This document shows, one piece after another, positions 47,699 through 55,258 of a stretch of 64,000 bases of DNA. Under the pieces are notes generated by a model. It did no database searches. It had not been told where the DNA came from and worked only from the letters and a program-made list of their open reading frames with translations. Source of the DNA: Sulfomarinibacter sp963741385 (GTDB taxonomy: Bacteria > Acidobacteriota > Thermoanaerobaculia > Thermoanaerobaculales > Sulfomarinibacteraceae). The position numbers and the translations under genes are program-made. The stretch lies in NCBI GenBank assembly GCA_963741385.1, contig CAVUHO010000006.1:620001-684000 (forward strand), in the 5' to 3' direction. Every line of letters begins with the position of its first letter. Position 1 is the stretch's first letter.

Positions 47699-49080
47699 CA
47701 CCCCTCCTTCCAGATTTCGGTCAGGTTTCTTCGCAGGGCGGGTGCGTAGTCCTCCTTGCCCGGGCTGACAAACGAGCACAACGCGAGGTCTTCCTCGTCG
47801 AGCTCCAGACAGCCCAGAGCTTCCGCGCGCTCGAGATCGTCCACCAACAGCGCGCGCAGGAGAAAGGTCGGCATGATATCCATCGGCATCACCCGTTCAA
47901 AAAGCCCGATCGGCACCATCGCGCGGTGACCACCCTGGGAACTGGTGGTGAGGTCATATTTCGCGGTCTTCGGCCGCAGGCTCGAGGTGTAGGCGCGGGT
48001 CGTGGATAGGAGGTCCCAACCCGGCATCAACCAGCCCAGAAACCACCGACGGTGGTCTTCGGCCAGACATGAGATTTGGGTCGAATAACGACCCAGGAAC
48101 CCGCTCGCCTCACTCATGGCGCGGTGACCGTACAGAACCGAACCGGAGATAACCCTCGAGTCACCGGGGAACAACTGTCCCTCCACCAGAGGCGTGACCG
48201 CCGCACCGAGCCGGGTGGCCAGCAGCCGGGGCCGTTGAACCAGCGGTCCGGCCAGGGAGACAACACGGTCCACCGAAAGCCTGCCGGTGGCGAACAGGGC
48301 GCCGATCGCTGCCACGTCCTGGGCGCCCACGTGCCACACGACCCTGGCGCGGCTCGCCGGATCGAGGAAATGAATGTGGGTGCCGACCAGACCGGCCGGG
48401 TGCCTGCCCTTGAACTCCTCGACTCTGACCCGTGGCGCATCGCCGGACTCGATCCTCGATCCCGGCGCCCGGCACAGGAAGACTGGCCCGTCGGTGAGGT
48501 GGGACAGCGCCCACAGACCGCGATTGAAGTCCTCCATACGCCCGTCGAGGGCCACTTCCGGGTTCACCCCGAGCGGGTCGGTGCAGATGGCGGTGACGAA
48601 GATCGAACGACAGGATTCGCCCGGCGAGGGCACGTTGGAGAAGGGCCGGCGGCGGATCGCCGTCCATAGACCGGATTCCACGAGCAGATCGCGCACGGCG
48701 GCGCCGTCGAGGTCCTTGACGTCGCGGCCGGTGAACGAGAAAAAAACCAGGTGGTCGTCCGCGACCGGCTTGCCCTCGCGTTCCGACTCCGTCAGGTCGA
48801 TGACCACCGAACGCAGGGCCCGCCGCGCACCGCGATGGATGGCGGTTACCGTGCCGGCCCCGGGGGCGGTGAACCTCACGCCCTCGGTTTTGCGGTCCTC
48901 GAACAACAGTTGACCCCGTTGGACCCGATCGCCCTCAGCCACGCGCATCCGCGGTTTCATGAACGGATAGTCCCGGGCGAGAACGGCGACCTTCGAAGCC
49001 GCCGGCGCCTCGTACACCCGCTGTTCCGGGGCGCCGGTGATGGGAAGGTCAAGTCCCTTCTTGATCACGTGAACTGCCAT
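47698..49080 (-). CDS. nqrA: Na+-NQR subunit A
   Basis: A 460-residue peripheral subunit and first gene of the operon. 'IKKGLDLPITGAPEQ' at the N-terminus, 'VGTHIHFLDPASRARVVWHV' and 'GHRAMVPIGLFERVMPMDI' are diagnostic and exclude the related RnfC, which would have ferredoxin-type Cys clusters. Start is the ATG at 49080 (MAVHVIKKGL). The 169-nt gap to the divergent CBS gene must hold the operon promoter; I see TTGACG on the minus strand but no good -10. Confidence 0.95.
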   Translation of the reverse strand: MAVHVIKKGLDLPITGAPEQRVYEAPAASKVAVLARDYPFMKPRMRVAEGDRVQRGQLLFEDRKTEGVRFTAPGAGTVTAIHRGARRALRSVVIDLTESEREGKPVADDHLVFFSFTGRDVKDLDGAAVRDLLVESGLWTAIRRRPFSNVPSPGESCRSIFVTAICTDPLGVNPEVALDGRMEDFNRGLWALSHLTDGPVFLCRAPGSRIESGDAPRVRVEEFKGRHPAGLVGTHIHFLDPASRARVVWHVGAQDVAAIGALFATGRLSVDRVVSLAGPLVQRPRLLATRLGAAVTPLVEGQLFPGDSRVISGSVLYGHRAMSEASGFLGRYSTQISCLAEDHRRWFLGWLMPGWDLLSTTRAYTSSLRPKTAKYDLTTSSQGGHRAMVPIGLFERVMPMDIMPTFLLRALLVDDLERAEALGCLELDEEDLALCSFVSPGKEDYAPALRRNLTEIWKEG

Positions 49081-49249
49081 ACGCTGCTCTTTTCCGCTCG
49101 TTTGCACAAACTGCGGCAGACAAGCGAAGAGAGAATACCAAGGACGTCAATCCGGCGATACCGACGGAATGCCGTACGGGGTGCTCAAACCCGCCCACGT
49201 GGTGCTAAGCTGTCGGAAATGGCCCCATCCAGGTCGGGAGGTGACGCCC

Positions 49250-49780
49250 ATGGCAAGGACACCGATCGTAAAAGACATCATGAAAAAGGCGGCTCGCACG
49301 TTCAGCGTCGGCGATGACATGGCCGACTGCATGAGCCGTCTTGCCCGCTCGTCGTTTCCCGCTGTTCCGGTCGTCGACGAAGACGGTTTCGTGGTGGGAC
49401 TGCTGAGCGAGAAAGACGTGCTGCGAACCATTATCGACTGGGCCTATGACCAGCGGGCGGGTGGGCCCGTTGGAAACTATATGTCCACCCTCGAGGTCAT
49501 TGTGACACCTGACATGGACCTCCTGACGGCGGCCCGTGCCTTTCTCGAGGTCAACTTTTCGTGTCTCCCGGTGATGGATGGCGACCGAATGGTGGGCCGC
49601 GTCACCCGCCACGAAACCCTCAAAGCCATCGAAAAATGGGCGACCGAGATCAACAAGGAGCGTGCGAGCCGTTTGACGCAGATATCGGGCCACGAACGGC
49701 CGTCGGCCATGGGCGAGATCCAGAAGGTCGCAGCGTCCCATACGCGCGAGCAGCTGACACAGATCTTCCGCAAACACTGA
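49250..49780 (+). CDS. CBS-domain pair protein
   Basis: A 176-residue protein made of two CBS domains (about 5-60 and 75-130: 'IVKDIMKKAARTFSVGDD', 'VPVVDEDGFVVGLLSEKDVL', 'LPVMDGDRMVGRVTRHETL') and a basic helical tail. Such stand-alone pairs bind adenine nucleotides and regulate partner proteins; no partner is evident. GGGAGGTGA precedes the ATG. It is divergent from nqrA, so it might share regulation with the nqr operon. Confidence 0.88.
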   Translation: MARTPIVKDIMKKAARTFSVGDDMADCMSRLARSSFPAVPVVDEDGFVVGLLSEKDVLRTIIDWAYDQRAGGPVGNYMSTLEVIVTPDMDLLTAARAFLEVNFSCLPVMDGDRMVGRVTRHETLKAIEKWATEINKERASRLTQISGHERPSAMGEIQKVAASHTREQLTQIFRKH

Positions 49781-49859
49781 CCCACCTTTTTCGGCGCCGA
49801 CATTCGCCCGCTTGGCGCGAATCCTGCATCAGAACAGGATTGCGAACGAGGAGGTCAGC

Positions 49860-50417
49860 ATGAGATTCGCCATGGTCACCGTCACATCAGCCGCCGTCCT
49901 CGCAGCGGTTTCGTGTTCCACGACATCCATTCAGTCCGACCGCGATGATCAGGCGGATTTCGGCAGCTATTCCACGTTCACGTGGTTCAACGCCCCTGAC
50001 ACGGACACACAACCGACCGCCGGTCCCAGCCAGATCGTGGACGGACGCATTCGGAGCGCCCTCGCGGAAAACCTCACAACCAAGGGTTACACCCAGGCGG
50101 CACCCGGCGCGGCCGACCTGCAAGTGGCCTACTACACCTCGCTCAGTTCCCAGTTGAGGGTGGACAACGCCGGCTGGGGATATGGATGGGGATACGGCCC
50201 CTCCTGGGGATTCGGCTACACCTACTGGCCCGGGTGGAACATGACCACCGTCTCGACCTATCTCGAGGGGACCATCATCGTCGATGTCATCGACCGCGCG
50301 AAGAACCAACTCGTGTGGCGGGGCGTCGCCACCAGCGCGCTGTCGAAAGAGAGTTCCTCCGAAGAGAAGATCAACTCGACCTTGACCAGGGTGCTGGCCG
50401 ATTTCCCGCCGAGGTGA
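49860..50417 (+). CDS. DUF4136 family lipoprotein (first of three)
   Basis: A 185-residue lipoprotein: signal ending 'AAVSCSTTS' (lipobox Cys at about 19), then 'DFGSYSTFTWFN', 'VDGRIRSALAENLTTKGYTQ', 'ADLQVAYYTSL', a Gly/Trp/Tyr-rich loop of about 25 residues ('GWGYGWGYGPSWGFGYTYW'), 'EGTIIVDVIDRAKNQLVWRG' and the tail 'LTRVLADFPPR'. This is the DUF4136 layout; function is unknown. GAGGAGG lies before the ATG, and a 7-bp hairpin (AATCCTG/CAGGATT) sits at 49820-49841 in the leader. It forms a pair with the next gene. Confidence 0.85.
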   Translation: MRFAMVTVTSAAVLAAVSCSTTSIQSDRDDQADFGSYSTFTWFNAPDTDTQPTAGPSQIVDGRIRSALAENLTTKGYTQAAPGAADLQVAYYTSLSSQLRVDNAGWGYGWGYGPSWGFGYTYWPGWNMTTVSTYLEGTIIVDVIDRAKNQLVWRGVATSALSKESSSEEKINSTLTRVLADFPPR

Positions 50418-50484
50418 CCCGTGTTCCCACTGCTGTGACAACCTGACCGGCGCCCGGATCGTCCAAAAACCACTGGAGGCTCGC

Positions 50485-51015
50485 GTGAGACCACTCTCGA
50501 CTGTTGTTCTTGCAACCGTTCTGGCCCTGATGGCCACGGCGTGCTCCACCATGACCGTCACGGCCGACCACGACTCCCAGGTGGACTTCGGTTCCTTCAC
50601 CTCGTTCGCCCTGTTCGAACGTCCTGCCAAGGAACGGCGCGGGCCGCAGATGAGCGATCTGGTCGACGGACGGATCGCCGCCTCGGTAGCGGCTGACCTC
50701 TCGAGCAAGGGGCTTGCTTCCAAGGCTCCGAGCGACGCCGATATCCTGGTCACCTTCTACACGGCGGTCAGCAGGAGAGTCGCGGTCAACGGCAGCGGCT
50801 GGTACGGTTACCGTTGGCGTTACTGGGGTGGGGGGATGACGTATGTCAACAGCTACCCCGAAGGATCTCTGGTCATCGACATCATCGACCGCCGCAGCCG
50901 CGAGCTGGTGTGGCGGGGCGTCGGCGCCGGGGCCTTTTCAAAAATGAACCCGTCGGACGAGCAGGTCGGCAAAAGGGTCGCGCGGGTTCTCCGCGATTTC
51001 CCCCCAAGCCGCTAG
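50485..51015 (+). CDS. DUF4136 family lipoprotein (second of three)
   Basis: A 176-residue paralogue of the preceding gene: lipobox 'LMATACSTM', 'DFGSFTSFALFE', 'VDGRIAASVAADLSSKGL', 'ADILVTFYTAV', a shorter aromatic loop ('GSGWYGYRWRYWGGG'), 'EGSLVIDIIDRRSRELVWRG' and 'VARVLRDFPPSR'. The GTG start has GGAGG six nucleotides upstream. Function unknown; the tandem copy 68 nt away suggests a recent duplication or paired subunits. Confidence 0.85.
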   Translation: MRPLSTVVLATVLALMATACSTMTVTADHDSQVDFGSFTSFALFERPAKERRGPQMSDLVDGRIAASVAADLSSKGLASKAPSDADILVTFYTAVSRRVAVNGSGWYGYRWRYWGGGMTYVNSYPEGSLVIDIIDRRSRELVWRGVGAGAFSKMNPSDEQVGKRVARVLRDFPPSR

Positions 51016-51085
51016 GGAGAAAGGGAGAAAGGGAGAAGGGGGGCCATCGCAATTTCGGATTTCGGATTTCGGATTTCGGATTTTC
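51013..51085. repeat. GGGAGAAA tandem repeat followed by an octamer array (ATTTCGGA unit)
   Basis: About three GGGAGAAA units (51013-51040) start at the stop of the second DUF4136 gene, followed by four ATTTCGGA octamers (51050-51083) and CCTCCCACCCCCACCC. The order matches the arfB downstream region in part. Confidence 0.8.
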
Positions 51086-51167
51086 CTCCCACCCCCACCC
51101 GTAGCTCGTGGTTGCCCATTGCCCCACTGCCTCAATGCCTCATTACGCCGCCCAAATCGATCTTTTC

Positions 51168-51196
51168 CTGAACCTCAACGAGGGATTCTGTATGAT
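51168..51196 (+). promoter_or_regulatory. Possible promoter of the binding-protein gene
   Basis: TATGAT at 51191-51196 resembles a -10 box, with CTGAAC at 51168-51173 as a weak -35 at 17-nt spacing. The GTG start is 36 nt downstream. Confidence 0.4.
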
Positions 51197-51231
51197 GTCG
51201 GCGGTTACAGATGCGACCTGGAGGTTGAGCC

Positions 51232-52398
51232 GTGAATTCCCTGACATCCCTGGCGAAGACGCTGTCGATCCTGACTGCCGTCGCGCTCCTTGCAGCATGC
51301 AGCAGCCCCCCGGTTGTCGGCATCCTGCTCCCGACCACCGGATCGGCTTCCAGCTATGGCGAGTCCATGAAGAACGGAATCGACCTCGCTCTCGAAGAAT
51401 CCAAGGGAACCCACCCGAAGGGCTTCAAGATCATCTGGGGCAACACCGCCTCAGATCCCGCGACCGGTGCCGCCGAATTGAGACGCATGGCGGGAGAGGG
51501 CGTCCGGCTGGTGGTCGCTGGCACCACCAGCGACACCGCGCACGCACTCCTCCCGGTGCTCGACGAGGCCGACGTCATCGCGGTGTCACCGTCGGCGTCG
51601 GACCCCTCGTTGACCAAGCAGTCGAGACGGTTCTTCAGGGTCTTTTCGTCGGACGAGCTTGAAGGCCGCCGCGCCGGCCGGTTCCTCTACGACGGTCAGG
51701 ACAAGACCACGGTCTTGATCTACGCCGAAGGCACGGCGCAGGCCCGAGGCATCGAGCCGCCCTTCCGTCAGGTCTTCGAACAGGCCATGGGGGGCACCAT
51801 CGTGGGACGGGTGCTGACCGACGGCAAAAACTGGGAACAGGAATCCATCGACCTGCTCGCCTCGGCGCGACCGGCGGCGGTCTACATCATCGGCTATGGC
51901 GACAGCACCATCAAGGTCCTCCGCCACCTGCGCGACAAGGGTTTCGACGGTTTGATCTGCGCCACTTCGGCCTTCTACAACAGTCAGATCGTCGCAACCT
52001 ACCCGGATCTCGTGGAGGGAGTTTTTTTCCCCCAGCCCGCATTCGACGTCAGGTCCGAGAGCCAGGTCGCCCAGGATTTCGTCGCGGCCTACCGCCAGAG
52101 GTTCCACTCCGACCCCGACATCTACGCGGCGCACGCCTACGACGCGATGCGGGTAGTGATCTGGGCCGTCGGCGAAACCAAAACATTCACCACGACGGAG
52201 ATTCGCAAGACCCTTGCCTACGGCATCAAGGAGTTCCCCGGGGTCACCGGCATCATCCAGTTCGACGACTACGGTGACGTGCACCACAACCCCATCATGT
52301 TCATCATCAGGGACGGCCAGGTGCTCAATTACGAGCGCTACATCGACGAGGAAAGGGCGAAGATCCGCGACAAGATCAAGGACCTCCTCGCGGGCTGA
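51232..52398 (+). CDS. Orphan ABC-type periplasmic binding lipoprotein (Peripla_BP_6, branched-chain amino acid type)
   Basis: A 388-residue lipoprotein: signal ending 'VALLAACSSPP' (lipobox Cys about 23), then a type I binding-protein fold: 'VVGILLPTTGSASSYGESMK', 'IDLALEES', 'GVRLVVAGTTSDTAHALLPV', 'VIAVSPSASDPSLTKQ' and 'HAYDAMRVVIWAVGE'. GTG start with GGAGG eight nucleotides upstream. Family members bind amino acids, urea or other small ligands for ABC import, but no permease or ATPase genes are nearby, so it may be a receptor or use a distant transporter. Confidence 0.88.
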   Translation: MNSLTSLAKTLSILTAVALLAACSSPPVVGILLPTTGSASSYGESMKNGIDLALEESKGTHPKGFKIIWGNTASDPATGAAELRRMAGEGVRLVVAGTTSDTAHALLPVLDEADVIAVSPSASDPSLTKQSRRFFRVFSSDELEGRRAGRFLYDGQDKTTVLIYAEGTAQARGIEPPFRQVFEQAMGGTIVGRVLTDGKNWEQESIDLLASARPAAVYIIGYGDSTIKVLRHLRDKGFDGLICATSAFYNSQIVATYPDLVEGVFFPQPAFDVRSESQVAQDFVAAYRQRFHSDPDIYAAHAYDAMRVVIWAVGETKTFTTTEIRKTLAYGIKEFPGVTGIIQFDDYGDVHHNPIMFIIRDGQVLNYERYIDEERAKIRDKIKDLLAG

Positions 52399-52427
52399 TT
52401 TTCCTGGGCGGCAGCTGAGGAGACAGG

Positions 52428-53723
52428 GTGCGGGTCAGGCTCGAATCCGTGGGGTGCCGCCTCAACATGGGAGAAATCGAAGCCCTGGCACGATCGCTGG
52501 CCTCGGCGGGGCACCGGGTGGTGGGTCCGGGCGAAGCGGCTGACCTCTGCATTCTCAACACCTGCACCGTGACCTCCATCGCGTCGAAAAAATCCCGCCA
52601 GCTCATTCGCCAGATCAAACGAGTCAACCCCCGTGCGGCAGTGATCGCCACCGGGTGTGATGTCGAGCTCGCGCCGCAGGCGGCCGTCGAAGCCGGTGTC
52701 GACCTGGTGGTCGGCAACTCCGACAAGGACCGCCTCCTCGAGATCGCCGACAGCAGGGGCCTGCTTCGCGAACCGGAACCTGACCTCGAGCAAACGAACC
52801 TCTACGGCCCCGGCAACAGCATGCGGACGCGCGCCTTTCTCAAGGTCCAGGACGGCTGCGACAACCGCTGCACCTTTTGCGTCACCACCATCGCCCGGGG
52901 GCCCGGCCGCAGCGTTTCCAGGAACCGGCTGCTCGAAGAGGTCCGCGAGTTGCTGCGGCTCGGTTTCCGCGAGGTCGTGCTGACCGGCGTCCACCTCGGC
53001 TCGTATGGCCACGACACGGGCGACCGCCGCGGTCTCAAGGGGCTCGTCGAAACCGTCCTCACCTCCACCGCCATTGAAAGGATGCGGCTGTCATCCCTGG
53101 AGCCGTGGGACCTCGACGCCGGGTTCTTCAAGGTGTTTGCAGACTCCCGTCTGCTCCCCCACCTGCACCTGCCGCTGCAGAGCGGCTGCGACGCGACGCT
53201 CCAGCGCATGGCGCGGCACACCAGCCGAAGGGCGTTTTCGCAGCTGGTGGCTGACGCCCGTCGAGCCGTTCCCGATCTCGCCATCTCGACCGACGTCATC
53301 GTCGGCTTTCCCGGCGAAACCGATGCCGAGTTCGAAGAAACGATCGGGTTCGTCGACCGGATTTCGTTCTCGCGGCTTCACATATTCCGCTACTCGCGTC
53401 GAGAGGGTACGCGGGCGGCTCAAATGCCCGGACAGGTCCCGGGCCCCGTGGCCCAGGAACGCAGCCGCCGTCTGCACGCCCTCGGCGCCGAGCTCGAACA
53501 ACGCTTCAACTCGAACCTCGTCGGCCGGACCGCGGACGTTCTGTGGGAGACCGCCGAAGACCTTGGCGAGACTCTGCGCTGGAGCGGCTTGACGCCCAAC
53601 TTCGTGCGGATCACCACGCTGTCGCCGCCGGACTCCGACCTCGCAAACCAGGTCACCGCGACCGAGATCGTCGAGGCGGTGCCGGGAGGACTTGTCGGAA
53701 GAATTCTCAATTTTGAATTTTGA
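52428..53723 (+). CDS. mtaB: tRNA t6A37 methylthiotransferase MtaB
   Basis: A 431-residue radical SAM enzyme that thiomethylates t6A at position 37 of tRNA. The N-terminal UPF0004 domain has three cluster Cys ('SVGCRLNMGE', 'CILNTCTVTS', 'VIATGCDVE'); the radical SAM motif is 'DGCDNRCTFCVTT'; a TRAM-like end follows. 'GCRLNMGEIEAL' points to MtaB rather than MiaB or RimO. GTG start after GAGGAGA, 29 nt after the binding-protein gene. The last residues (GRILNFEF) and stop codon come from an octamer repeat. Confidence 0.92.
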   Translation: MRVRLESVGCRLNMGEIEALARSLASAGHRVVGPGEAADLCILNTCTVTSIASKKSRQLIRQIKRVNPRAAVIATGCDVELAPQAAVEAGVDLVVGNSDKDRLLEIADSRGLLREPEPDLEQTNLYGPGNSMRTRAFLKVQDGCDNRCTFCVTTIARGPGRSVSRNRLLEEVRELLRLGFREVVLTGVHLGSYGHDTGDRRGLKGLVETVLTSTAIERMRLSSLEPWDLDAGFFKVFADSRLLPHLHLPLQSGCDATLQRMARHTSRRAFSQLVADARRAVPDLAISTDVIVGFPGETDAEFEETIGFVDRISFSRLHIFRYSRREGTRAAQMPGQVPGPVAQERSRRLHALGAELEQRFNSNLVGRTADVLWETAEDLGETLRWSGLTPNFVRITTLSPPDSDLANQVTATEIVEAVPGGLVGRILNFEF

Positions 53724-53992
53724 ATTTTGAATTCCCGCCCGACCCATCACCGAAAATGAGCACCAGGGTGCTCAGGATAGGTGGGACCGCCTGCGGCGGA
53801 GGTGCCTGGCTCCCGTCATGATGTTGCCCTCAACATCATGACGGCGTGCCTGGCATCCTCACGGGAACCGCGATGGGATACGTGTCACGTGCGGCGGAGG
53901 TGCCAGTCTTGACATTGTTGGACACCCAGACCATCACGAAATGAAGAGTGTTCCGGGCCAACAATGTCTAGGGAGGCTCCTCGCGGGCAATA
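53701..53992 (-). repeat. Composite repeat in inverse orientation: octamer array, C/G-tract block, type-B and type-A hairpins
   Basis: It fills the 315-nt gap between mtaB and the HD gene. AATTTTGA octamers (53701-53735) come first, then CCCGCCCGACCC, then a type-B hairpin CCGTCATGATGTTG (53813-53826), loop CCCT, CAACATCATGACGG (53831-53844), nearly identical to the inverted copy at 33.5 kb. The type-A stem is GACATTGTTGG (53911-53921) with CCAACAATGTC (53958-53968). No gene is seen in the gap. Confidence 0.85.
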
Positions 53993-54038
53993 CCGCCGTT
54001 CGTCGAGGAACCGATACACTGACTGGCAAGGGGGCACC

Positions 54039-54614
54039 GTGGATCGATTGGTGGAGTTTCTGTTCGAGGTCGGGATGCTCAAACGCACGCCGCGGTCGGG
54101 CTGGCAGTTCCTGGGCGCCGGTTCGGAGTCGGTCGCCGAGCATGTGTTTCGGGCGGCTCTGATCGCCTTTGCCCTCGCCCGGATGGAGGACGGCGTCGAC
54201 GCCGACCATGTCCTGCGGTTGGCGCTGGTGCACGACCTTCCCGAGGCACGAACCGGCGACCTGAATTACGTCAACCAGAAATACGTGACGGCCGACGAGG
54301 CACGGGCTGCGGACGACATGAGCGCCGGGCTGCCGTTTGCCGATGAGCTCCGCGGGCTGCTGGCCGAGTACCGCGCCGAGGCGACGCCCGAGTCCATCGT
54401 CGCCCACGACGCCGATCAGCTGGAAATGCTGCTCGAGCTCAAGGAGCACCTCGACCAGGGCGTCCCCGGGGCCTCCGATTGGACGCCCTTCGTGCTGCGC
54501 AGGCTGCGAACTGAAAACGGGCGGCGGTTGGCCCGGGGCATTCTCGACGGCGACTCGGCGTCGTGGTGGTTCGACCGCGGTTCCGAGTGGTGGGTCCGCG
54601 GAGGCAAGGGGTGA
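54039..54614 (+). CDS. HD-domain phosphohydrolase (YfbR-like)
   Basis: A 191-residue HD protein of the YfbR/YGK1 type, which act as 5'-deoxynucleotidases. 'DRLVEFLFEVGMLKRTPRSG' starts the fold, 'SVAEHVFRAALIAFAL' and 'LRLALVHDLPEARTGDLNY' carry the metal-binding His and HD, and 'VAHDADQLEMLLELKEHL' the last Asp. GTG start at 54039 after AAGGGGG. The substrate is inferred from the family only. Confidence 0.85.
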   Translation: MDRLVEFLFEVGMLKRTPRSGWQFLGAGSESVAEHVFRAALIAFALARMEDGVDADHVLRLALVHDLPEARTGDLNYVNQKYVTADEARAADDMSAGLPFADELRGLLAEYRAEATPESIVAHDADQLEMLLELKEHLDQGVPGASDWTPFVLRRLRTENGRRLARGILDGDSASWWFDRGSEWWVRGGKG

Positions 54615-54724
54615 AGGAGAGCCGGCCTTGACTCCCGAACCGAGATCGCCGATTCTCGGGGTCTCGACATCTCTCGCGGTTCGGGCTGCGGTCGGGAACG
54701 GTGCGTTGCACACGGAGGATGACG

Positions 54725-55255
54725 ATGGGCGGTCGCACGGCCCTTTGTGTACTGGTCGCAGCCCTGGCAACGACAGGCTGCAGCACGTCCGCGAGGGAAC
54801 TCCCGGTCCGGACGGAGTACAGCAGGACCACGGCATTTCAAGAGTGGAAGACCTTTCGTTTTGCCACCGTCGAACCCAAAAACCCCGTCGGCGCGCAATA
54901 CCCGAGATATGACCAGATGATCCGCCAGGCGCTGATCGACGAGCTGACCTCCCGGAGCTACTCGCGAATCGAGGACGGAACTCCGGATTTTCGCGTCTCC
55001 TACGAACTGATGTTCCGGGGTGACACCTCGCCACAATCGGTTCCACAGGGCGGGGGAGCGGACCCCATGGCCAGGTCGTACGGCGGCTCGACACCGGCCG
55101 GTTCGCTGACCATCAGAATGCTCGATCCGACGACCTCCGAAATCCTCTGGTCCGGTTATCTCGCGGATTTCAAGATCACCGCCATTGAACCGCAGAAACA
55201 GTTCAACAGCGCCATCTGGCGGGTACTCGCGGAATTTCCGCCGATCACCGATTAG
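54725..55255 (+). CDS. DUF4136 family lipoprotein (third of three)
   Basis: A 176-residue lipoprotein: signal ending 'ALATTGCSTSA', then 'TAFQEWKTFRFATVEPKNP', 'MIRQALIDELTSRSYSRIE', 'DFRVSYELMFRGD', a Gly/Pro/Ser loop, 'SLTIRMLDPTTSEILWSGYL' and 'WRVLAEFPPITD'. The layout and the FPP-ending tail match the two DUF4136 genes 4 kb upstream, though sequence identity is low. GGAGG precedes the ATG at 54725 by six nucleotides; the ATG at 54719 is too close to it. Three nucleotides separate it from mutS. Confidence 0.78.
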   Translation: MGGRTALCVLVAALATTGCSTSARELPVRTEYSRTTAFQEWKTFRFATVEPKNPVGAQYPRYDQMIRQALIDELTSRSYSRIEDGTPDFRVSYELMFRGDTSPQSVPQGGGADPMARSYGGSTPAGSLTIRMLDPTTSEILWSGYLADFKITAIEPQKQFNSAIWRVLAEFPPITD

Positions 55256-55258
55256 AGG

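Noticed and set aside
41905..49080. An Rnf complex instead of Na+-NQR.
   Set aside because: NqrA has no ferredoxin Cys clusters, NqrF has a 2Fe-2S plus NADH-reductase layout, and NqrM is present; these are specific to NQR.
53503..53866. Integron attC sites, suggested by hairpins with variable inner parts.
   Set aside because: The conserved simple-site motifs (RYYYAAC/GTTRRRY) are not at the right places, there are no cassette-like genes between copies and no integrase.
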